DNA of 28,659 nucleotides. Source: Ignavibacteria bacterium. Its GTDB lineage: Bacteria > Bacteroidota > Ignavibacteria > Tepidaquicellales > OLB5. The position numbers and the translations under genes are program-made. Of the stretch, positions 23,146 to 28,659 are shown piece by piece. The stretch covers positions 1 to 28,659 of the forward strand of contig JAOADS010000006.1 in the NCBI GenBank assembly GCA_026417195.1. Direction: 5' to 3'. The notes under the pieces were generated by a model. That model was given only the letters and a program-made list of their open reading frames with translations, was not told the DNA's origin and ran no database searches. Each line of letters starts with the position of its first letter. Within the stretch, counting starts at the first letter, position 1.

Positions 23146-24528
23146 ATGAAAGTATTTCTCACTCATGCTTATTATCTGAATGAAGATCCAAAGGAACTGG
23201 AAATCATGAGACCATATGTTCCTCTTGGAATACTTTACATCTCATCATATCTGAAATTAAGAGGAATAGAGGTTAAAGTTTATGACACTACATTCAAAAG
23301 TTTTGAGAATCAGAAGGAAGCACTGAAAAAATTCAGGCCGGATATAATTGCCGTTTACTGCAACCTTATGACAAAGCTGAACGTACTGAGGCTTATTGAT
23401 TTTATAAAAAATGAAAAATCTCTTAATGGAACCAGTATTATTCTGGGTGGACCTGAACCAGCTAATTACGCTGAGGAATTTTTAAATTACGGAGCAGACA
23501 TTATAGTAAAAGGTGAAGGCGAAGAAACAATGTATGATGTTTGCAGAATGATTTCTGAAGGCTGGTCTCCGGAAGAAGTGCCCGGGCTGATATTCATCAG
23601 CGAAAACGGGAAATTAATAAAAACCGGCGAAAGACAGACAATTAAAAATCTTGACGATCTACCTATGCCGGACAGAAAGAGTGTTGAACTGAATCTTTAC
23701 CTTGAAGCTTGGAGAAAAGCTCACGGATACAGTTCAGTTTCACTTAACACTATGAGAGGATGCCCATATACCTGCCGCTGGTGTTCTCATTCTGTTTACG
23801 GTGTCAGCTACAGGAGGAGGAGTCCCGAAAAAGTATGTGATGAACTGGAATATCTGATTGAAACCTATAATCCGGACGGATTCTGGTTTGTTGATGATGT
23901 GTTTACGATATCACACAAGTGGCTTTTCAGATTTGCCGAAGCGATGAAACAAAGAAGGCTTAAGATTAAATATGAATGCATTTCCAGAAGTGACAGGTTA
24001 AATGAAATGGTAATTAAAACTCTGAAAGATACAGGTTGTTTCAGGTTATGGATAGGGGCAGAGTCTGGTTCACAGAAGGTGCTTGATTTAATGGACAGAC
24101 GGGTTAGTGCTTCAGATACAAGGGAAAAAATTAAACTTGCCGGGAAATATGGCATAGAGACTGGAACTTTCATAATGTTAGGTTATCCCGGTGAAACAAA
24201 GGAGGATATTTATGAAACTGCAAGACATCTCATTGAGGCAGATCCAGACTTCTTTCTTACAACAGTTGCATATCCTATAAAGGGTACGCCTTTTTATTCA
24301 GAGGTTGAATCACGCATTCTGACGGATAAAAGCTGGAATAAAAGAACAGACAGAGATTTAGATTTTAAAGGCAGGTATTCAAAGAGATTTTACAGGTTCG
24401 CAAACAGATATCTGATAAATGAAGTGAATTATCATAAAATGAAAGCAAGGAAAACATCTTTGTCTGAGCTAAGCAAGACTTTTCTGAAGGCTAAAATTTC
24501 GAAAACGATAATGAAGGTCATTTCCTGA
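23146..24528 (+). CDS. B12-binding-domain-type radical SAM protein (paralogue 2)
   Basis: 460 residues. Same plan as the protein at 21122: an N-terminal Rossmann-like domain (PLGILYISSYLKLRG at 26-40, VKGEGEETMYDV at 121-132), then the iron-sulphur motif C206-P-Y-T-C210-R-W-C213, then LWIGAESGSQKVLDLM and FIMLGYPGET. Both proteins open with a tyrosine-rich strand followed by DPKE, and both end in a K/R-F-Y-R segment plus a basic helix. No DxHxxG cobalamin ligand is seen (D47-T-T at the equivalent place). Probably a class B radical SAM C-methylase-like enzyme; the presence of two diverged copies suggests two successive or alternative modifications. The methyltransferase gene follows 5 bases after its stop. 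Confidence 0.86.
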   Translation: MKVFLTHAYYLNEDPKELEIMRPYVPLGILYISSYLKLRGIEVKVYDTTFKSFENQKEALKKFRPDIIAVYCNLMTKLNVLRLIDFIKNEKSLNGTSIILGGPEPANYAEEFLNYGADIIVKGEGEETMYDVCRMISEGWSPEEVPGLIFISENGKLIKTGERQTIKNLDDLPMPDRKSVELNLYLEAWRKAHGYSSVSLNTMRGCPYTCRWCSHSVYGVSYRRRSPEKVCDELEYLIETYNPDGFWFVDDVFTISHKWLFRFAEAMKQRRLKIKYECISRSDRLNEMVIKTLKDTGCFRLWIGAESGSQKVLDLMDRRVSASDTREKIKLAGKYGIETGTFIMLGYPGETKEDIYETARHLIEADPDFFLTTVAYPIKGTPFYSEVESRILTDKSWNKRTDRDLDFKGRYSKRFYRFANRYLINEVNYHKMKARKTSLSELSKTFLKAKISKTIMKVIS

Positions 24529-24533
24529 TAAAC

Positions 24534-25337
24534 TTGAGAAAAGAACTGATCAATACAAAAGAAGCTTTTAATAAGATTGCTGTAAATTATAACAGATGTG
24601 ATAATGCCAACCCGCTGCTCGGGTGGATGAGAAATATAGTTCAGGAAATTTATCTGAGACATATTCCGTCTGGGAGCAGGATACTGGAACTAAATGCAGG
24701 AACAGGTGTGGACGCTATATTTCTTGCATCTAAAGGAATGAAAGTATTTGCCACGGATATATCAGACGGAATGATAGAAGTTTTAAAAGACAATGCTTAT
24801 TCTGAGATAAAAAGAGGTTTAATAAAAGCAGAGACTAAATCTTTTGATGAAATATCTTCGGTAAAGGAAGAAAATTTTGATGCAGCTGTTTCAAATTTCG
24901 GAGGTCTTAACTGCATAAATGATTTTAAAGAACTAAGCAGATCTCTTTCAGAGAAACTAAAACATGGCGGCTTATTTATTGCCGTGGTTATGAACAGATA
25001 CTGTCCGTGGGAAATTTTTTACTATTTTCTGAAGATGAACTTCAGGGAAGCATTCAGAAGATTTAAAAGAAAAGGTATATATGCTGAGGTTGGAGGAGTG
25101 AAAGTAAAAACTTACTACTTCGGTACAAGACAATTCACATCATATTTTCAGAAATTTTTTTCAATTGAAAAAATTTATTCATTAGCACTATTCACACCTC
25201 CTCCTTACTTAAATAAAATATATTACAAATTTCCGCGTATATGTAACTTTCTGATGAAAACAGATAAAAAAGTGATGGAGTTTTTCCCGTTCAAGTTAGC
25301 CGGTGATCATTTTGTAATCATAATGAGAAGACGTTGA
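24534..25337 (+). CDS. Class I SAM-dependent methyltransferase
   Basis: 267 residues from a TTG five bases after the radical SAM stop. Motif I reads ILELNAGTGVDAIFLA at 50-65 with E52, G56 and G58, and FATDISDGMIEVL is motif II. VSNFGGLNCI stands in for motif IV. AFNKIAVNYNRCD near the start is the YxxxAxxYD-like opening of Methyltransf_11/25 proteins. Together with two radical SAM proteins it probably helps methylate the same product. The next gene's TTG start overlaps its stop in a TTGA quartet, pointing to translational coupling with the membrane protein that follows. Confidence 0.85.
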   Translation: MRKELINTKEAFNKIAVNYNRCDNANPLLGWMRNIVQEIYLRHIPSGSRILELNAGTGVDAIFLASKGMKVFATDISDGMIEVLKDNAYSEIKRGLIKAETKSFDEISSVKEENFDAAVSNFGGLNCINDFKELSRSLSEKLKHGGLFIAVVMNRYCPWEIFYYFLKMNFREAFRRFKRKGIYAEVGGVKVKTYYFGTRQFTSYFQKFFSIEKIYSLALFTPPPYLNKIYYKFPRICNFLMKTDKKVMEFFPFKLAGDHFVIIMRRR

Positions 25338-26836
25338 AGTTTAAGGTCTATCTTAAAAATTCCTTATGGTTTTACATCTTGTTTTTCCTTTCTTTATTTA
25401 TCAGGGTTTTATTCCTTGTAATTTCAGGCTTTGACGGATTATATGGTCAGGATGCATATGAGTATCTGGAATGTTCTGAGAGATTTAAAAATGAGTTGGC
25501 AGAACTAAAAATCCCGGAGAAGTTTTTTTACTGGCCAAGCGGATACTTTATAGTCAGTTCACTTACAAGTATAATTACATTTCAAGCTATGCATGTAACA
25601 ACTCTGGGGATAAGCCTTATTTCAGGCTCTCTTCTTGCTCCTTTTGTCTACCGCCTGAGCGAACATCTGATTAGAAATTACTTCGCTGAATACGGTATCC
25701 AGAAAGCGGCAGTCTATGCAGGTTTGATTACAGTTTTCTCCGGCGTTCTGATAAAATCAAGTGTTGTGATAATGAGTGATGCCCTTGCTTTGACGCTGCT
25801 TGTAAGGTCTGTCTATTACCTTGTGAAATACAGCAGAAAATTCAGCTTAGCAACACTTTTATTTTCAGTGATTTTGCTTTCAATCAGTATTATGATACGT
25901 TATGCAAACCTCCTTTTTCTGCCTGTAATATTTGTAATCCTTGGTTATTTATTTATAACAAATGACAACAATAAAATAATTTTAAAGCATGTTCTGATAT
26001 CTTTTATTGCAGGCACAGTAATATTTATTCCGGAACTTTATTACATATCCAAATACGGAATTTCATACTTCGGCTATCAGGGAGGACCACCTACATGGGC
26101 ATCCGGATGGAATCTGCTTAACTTTTTCAGAAATGAGTTTGTTAGCTATGATGGTATCAGACATTATAAACTTATTAATGCAATTTATTACCTTACACCG
26201 GTATTTCATCCGCTTTACATATTTGCTTTCGGTATAACGTTTATTTATGGATTATGGAAAATATTAAGATTAAAGAAAATTCTTTCAACCCTGCTTCTTG
26301 TAAGCTGGATAGCAGTTTACTATTTATATCTTGGAGGTGTTCCCTTTCAGTCTTTAAGGTATACAATGAGTTTCCTTCCAGCCCTTATAGTCCTGTCCTC
26401 CATTGGATTTAGTTTTATGAGATTAAAACCACTCATTAAAGGTTTAGTTTTTGTTTTCGGTGTAATCTTACTTCTTGGTGCAGCGATAAATCATTTCATA
26501 AGGTTTAATTCAGATAAGAAAACGGAACTTGAAATAAGTTCATACGTGAGAAATGAACTTCCGGAAAATTCAAATATATACTCTTTTGAAATTACCGGTG
26601 CCCTTAAATATTACACAAATCGGAATGTAAAGGAATTTGCAACAACAGATATCTCTGAAATTGAAAACAAAATCAGGTCGGGAGAGAAAACTTTATTTTT
26701 ATTGCCAATAGATGAAATGAGAATAGAGTACAGGGGAATGGACATAGGTAATAAACTTGAGCTTCTTGAAAGAAATTTCAGCTTCGGAATTCTTAACCGG
26801 ATAGGTAACTACACTATATTGGAAGCATCCCGATGA
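25334..26836 (+). CDS. GT-C type membrane glycosyltransferase-like protein (PMT/ArnT-like)
   Basis: 500 residues with about ten to twelve predicted membrane helices and a small C-terminal soluble part. The first helix (LWFYILFFLSLFIRVLFLVI) is followed by a loop with G38-Q-D40-A-Y-E43-Y, resembling the acidic first-loop motif of GT39/PMT and ArnT-type GT-C enzymes, and FYWPSGYFIVSSL also recalls that family (xxPPGxxxL). The soluble tail (ELPENSNIYSFEITGALKYYTNR, shown in part: NSNIYSFEITGAL) is typical of such proteins. It likely transfers a sugar from a polyprenyl-phosphate donor at the outer face of the inner membrane. Acceptor unknown. ATGA overlap with the next gene. Confidence 0.75.
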   Translation: MKFKVYLKNSLWFYILFFLSLFIRVLFLVISGFDGLYGQDAYEYLECSERFKNELAELKIPEKFFYWPSGYFIVSSLTSIITFQAMHVTTLGISLISGSLLAPFVYRLSEHLIRNYFAEYGIQKAAVYAGLITVFSGVLIKSSVVIMSDALALTLLVRSVYYLVKYSRKFSLATLLFSVILLSISIMIRYANLLFLPVIFVILGYLFITNDNNKIILKHVLISFIAGTVIFIPELYYISKYGISYFGYQGGPPTWASGWNLLNFFRNEFVSYDGIRHYKLINAIYYLTPVFHPLYIFAFGITFIYGLWKILRLKKILSTLLLVSWIAVYYLYLGGVPFQSLRYTMSFLPALIVLSSIGFSFMRLKPLIKGLVFVFGVILLLGAAINHFIRFNSDKKTELEISSYVRNELPENSNIYSFEITGALKYYTNRNVKEFATTDISEIENKIRSGEKTLFLLPIDEMRIEYRGMDIGNKLELLERNFSFGILNRIGNYTILEASR

Positions 26837-27963
26837 GAATAGCATATATAACAACGGGCTTTTCACCGGATGAAAATGACGGATTCGGTTCAAACTCCAT
26901 ACATTATTTCATAAAGGAAATTTCCTTCAGAGAGTCAGCTGAGGCAGTTGTGTTTTCGCTTTATTATCCTTTGAAAAAAGAAAATTACAAATTCCACCGT
27001 GCAACTGTTTATTCATATGGAGAAAAGTTAAACAGTGGTAAATTCCTGAAGTTCATCTCATGGAGCAGACTCAGAAGAAAATTCATTGAAGAACACAAGA
27101 AGAAACCATTTAACCTTATTCATTCATTCTGGTGCGGTGAGTCGGGGTATACAGCCGTTCATCTTGGTGAAAAGTTTAAAATTCCTGTAATTGCTTCTGT
27201 ATGCGGGGGTGAAGTGGCAGACATACCTGAAATTGATTACGGAAGTCAGAGGAGGTTTTTTCAAAGATACTTTGTAAATAAAACATTTGAGAAAGCAACA
27301 GTAATAAACTCTCTTAGCAGATATGTAAGTAAAATTATATCAGACAGGTTTGACAGTAAATGTTCATCAAAGGTCATAACTCAGCCGTTTGGAGTTGATG
27401 AAAATATTTTCAAACCCTTAAACTTTAGAAAAGAATCGGATGAAATTAAGCTTATAAGTATAACCAACGCAGTTCCGGTTAAAGCTCATAATGTTTTGCT
27501 TAAGGCATTCCGGAAAGCATGGAATGAAAACAGAAAACTTAAACTGGAAATACATGGTCTTAACTGTCCTGAAAGACTAGGAGGCTTGGCGGAAGAACTG
27601 GGGCTCAGCTCTTCAGTAAAATTATTTCCTTTTATAAATCATAATCAGATTCCTATACTGATGAATAATTCAGATATTTATGTTTTAAGCTCACTTTATG
27701 AAGCACAGAATATTTCATTGGTAGAAGCTGCATTCTGTGGACTTCCTGTTATTTCTACCAATGTTGGCTGTGCGGAAGATGTAAGTTGTAATTTAGTTAG
27801 ATCAGGTGATTCGGATTCACTTGCTGAAGCTATAATTAAAGTTGCAGGTAACCTTCAGGAAGAAAAATTAAAGGCTCTTAACAAAAGAAAAGAATTACTT
27901 GAGAAATATTCTCTGAAAAACACTACTGATCGTTTTATTGAAGTTTATAAAAAAATGATATGA
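26833..27963 (+). CDS. Family 4 glycosyltransferase (GT-B)
   Basis: 376 residues. The N-terminal half has IHSFWCGESGY at 96-106 and VCGGEVADIP at 123-132. QPFGVDENIF at 184-193 is the linker landmark. The C-terminal half has ISITNAVPVKAHNVLLKA at about 209-225 and a full E-x7-E motif: E290 and E298 in LYEAQNISLVEAA, followed by GLPVISTNVG. It retains every core GT4 feature. It is translationally coupled to the GT-C-like membrane protein, so the two may act on one glycan, on either side of the inner membrane. It ends 11 bases before the convergent minus-strand gene, with no clear terminator between. Confidence 0.88.
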   Translation: MRIAYITTGFSPDENDGFGSNSIHYFIKEISFRESAEAVVFSLYYPLKKENYKFHRATVYSYGEKLNSGKFLKFISWSRLRRKFIEEHKKKPFNLIHSFWCGESGYTAVHLGEKFKIPVIASVCGGEVADIPEIDYGSQRRFFQRYFVNKTFEKATVINSLSRYVSKIISDRFDSKCSSKVITQPFGVDENIFKPLNFRKESDEIKLISITNAVPVKAHNVLLKAFRKAWNENRKLKLEIHGLNCPERLGGLAEELGLSSSVKLFPFINHNQIPILMNNSDIYVLSSLYEAQNISLVEAAFCGLPVISTNVGCAEDVSCNLVRSGDSDSLAEAIIKVAGNLQEEKLKALNKRKELLEKYSLKNTTDRFIEVYKKMI

Positions 27964-27974
27964 CGAACTTTATA

Positions 27975-28385
27975 TTACTTTTCAGGCTTCACGGAAGGTA
28001 TAACTGGTTTCAGCCTGCATACTTTTGATACCAGAAATCTGTTTTTGTTAAATAATCTGTAAAACATCCGGGTAATCTTTCCGAAAGGATAAAAATCAAG
28101 TACAAACCCTAGAGGTTTAGACCACCAGACAGCTTTCATTCCAAAAATATATGCATCAGCTCCGATTAGTTTACTTCCATCAGTGAAAAGCAAGATAATA
28201 TCCTTATTCAAAAGCCTGTCTTCAGTTTTTAATTCTGCTCTAACCCATTCTTCCTGAAGAGGTGCTATCTCGTAACCGCATTTGTTTATAGTCTTTTTCC
28301 AGAAAGGAATCCACCATGAACAGAAGCCACAGTAACCATCATAAAGAACCCAGCCTTTAGGTAAATTACCCATATGGTCAATCAT
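27975..28385 (-). CDS. DCC family thiol-disulfide oxidoreductase-like protein (DUF393)
   Basis: 136 residues on the minus strand, the only clear gene in that direction. The family mark is V13-L-Y-D16-G-Y-C19-G-F-C22: a CxxC pair in a thioredoxin-like first loop (DCC family, PF04134, where the consensus is a D-x-x-C-x-x-C). The rest fits the family length and has the typical ILLFTDGS strand and a WWSKPL segment. The start may be ATG 28385 or, 12 bases later, ATG 28373 (MGNLPKG); the second fits usual family beginnings better. Cytoplasmic or membrane-peripheral; substrate not known. Convergent with the GT4 gene and divergent from the hydrolase gene at 28495. Confidence 0.85.
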   Translation of the reverse strand: MIDHMGNLPKGWVLYDGYCGFCSWWIPFWKKTINKCGYEIAPLQEEWVRAELKTEDRLLNKDIILLFTDGSKLIGADAYIFGMKAVWWSKPLGFVLDFYPFGKITRMFYRLFNKNRFLVSKVCRLKPVIPSVKPEK

Positions 28386-28482
28386 AATGATAATAATTTA
28401 AATATGCAATGTATCAGATGATTTGAATTTTATAATAATCATTGAACATAAAAACGTATTCAATCTTATAAAGATAAATAAT

Positions 28483-28490
28483 TATATTTG
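28483..28490 (+). promoter_or_regulatory. Bacteroidota-type -7 promoter element TATATTTG
   Basis: TATATTTG is a perfect match to the TAnnTTTG element used by the primary sigma factor in Bacteroidota. It ends 4 bases before the ATG at 28495, so transcription would begin at or very close to the start codon, giving a leaderless or nearly leaderless message. The -33 region is poor (no TTG at 19-22 bases upstream), which keeps the confidence moderate. Confidence 0.5.
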
Positions 28491-28494
28491 TGTT

Positions 28495-28659
28495 ATGGAA
28501 CCAATAGTAATTTCAACATGGAAACATGGAATAAAGGCAAATGAAAAAGCCTATGAAATTCTGAAATCAGGAGGGAACTCACTTGATGCAGTTGAACAGG
28601 GAGTTAAAGTTTCTGAAGATGATCCTGAGGTACTTAGTGTTGGCTACGGAGGTCTGCCC
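28495..28659 (+). CDS. N4-(beta-N-acetylglucosaminyl)-L-asparaginase family hydrolase (3' partial)
   Basis: The first 55 residues of a protein that runs off the window. ISTWKHGIKANEKAYEI, then GGNSLDAVEQGV, then SVGYGGLP is the N-terminal sequence pattern of the aspartylglucosaminidase/type-2 asparaginase Ntn-hydrolase family. These proteins cleave themselves to expose a catalytic threonine, which lies beyond the window and cannot be checked. They release asparagine from GlcNAc-Asn or act on related amide bonds. No signal peptide follows the ATG at 28495. The frame is open upstream to a TTG at 28423, but the extra residues do not look like a signal sequence, so the cytoplasmic form is favoured. 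Confidence 0.87.
   Translation, partial: MEPIVISTWKHGIKANEKAYEILKSGGNSLDAVEQGVKVSEDDPEVLSVGYGGLP

Noticed and set aside
27983..28017. CAGGCT / AGCCTG inverted repeat as a shared terminator for the convergent genes
   Set aside because: Only a 6-bp stem with a 23-base loop, lying inside the 3' coding part of the DUF393 gene and lacking a T tract; likely chance.
1..28659. CRISPR arrays, tRNA or rRNA genes, insertion sequences, phage or toxin-antitoxin modules
   Set aside because: No spaced direct repeats, cloverleaf or rRNA sequence, transposase motifs or paired small toxin-antitoxin genes were seen in any part of the window on either strand.

Overview
The window is AT-rich chromosomal DNA, most likely from Ignavibacteriota or a close relative in the Bacteroidota/Chlorobiota group. 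The main evidence is the first, partial protein, which ends in a type IX secretion (T9SS) sorting domain of the kind common in that group (NPFNP near the start, GIYFYRL near the end). Supporting signs are weak or absent Shine-Dalgarno sequences, many TTG start codons, one well-matched TAnnTTTG promoter element and signal peptides ending in YSQ. Nearly all genes lie on the + strand, often overlapping by 1 to 11 bases. No tRNA, rRNA, CRISPR array, phage gene or insertion sequence was seen.

Layout. (1) 2-424: end of a secreted protein with a P-like domain and T9SS tail, closed by a strong intrinsic terminator. (2) 592-15560: a 16-gene surface-glycan block. It holds sugar-nucleotide enzymes (Gfo/Idh/MocA dehydrogenase, two extended SDR epimerases, WecB-type 2-epimerase, DegT aminotransferase), tailoring enzymes (PIG-L deacetylase, GNAT acyltransferase, WbqC-like protein, SAM methyltransferase), five glycosyltransferases (one GT2, one GT9, three GT4) and two paralogous polytopic membrane proteins. 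No clear flippase, initiating transferase or ABC exporter lies in the window. (3) 15655-20042: a compact metal-uptake operon: DtxR/MntR-type regulator, TroA/ZnuA-type lipoprotein, a predicted outer-membrane beta-barrel, ABC ATPase, and an ABC permease fused at its C terminus to a second DtxR-type repressor. A near-perfect DtxR-type operator lies before the first gene. (4) 20181-27963: nucleotidyltransferase-fold protein, two paralogous radical SAM proteins with a small exported protein between them, SAM methyltransferase, GT-C-like membrane protein and a GT4 glycosyltransferase, probably a second glycan or lipid-modification block. (5) A minus-strand DCC/DUF393 protein, then the start of an aspartylglucosaminidase-type hydrolase running off the end.

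The most notable item is the metal operon. It carries two DtxR-type sensors, one free and one tethered to the permease, and both keep the five residues that form the primary metal site in MntR-type proteins. The tethered arrangement resembles the chlamydial YtgCR permease-repressor fusion. The beta-barrel gene inside the same overlapping run suggests a dedicated outer-membrane route for the metal. The paired radical SAM proteins around an unknown exported protein, and the paired membrane proteins around a methyltransferase, are the next most interesting arrangements. All functional calls are from reading motifs by eye; no database search was run.
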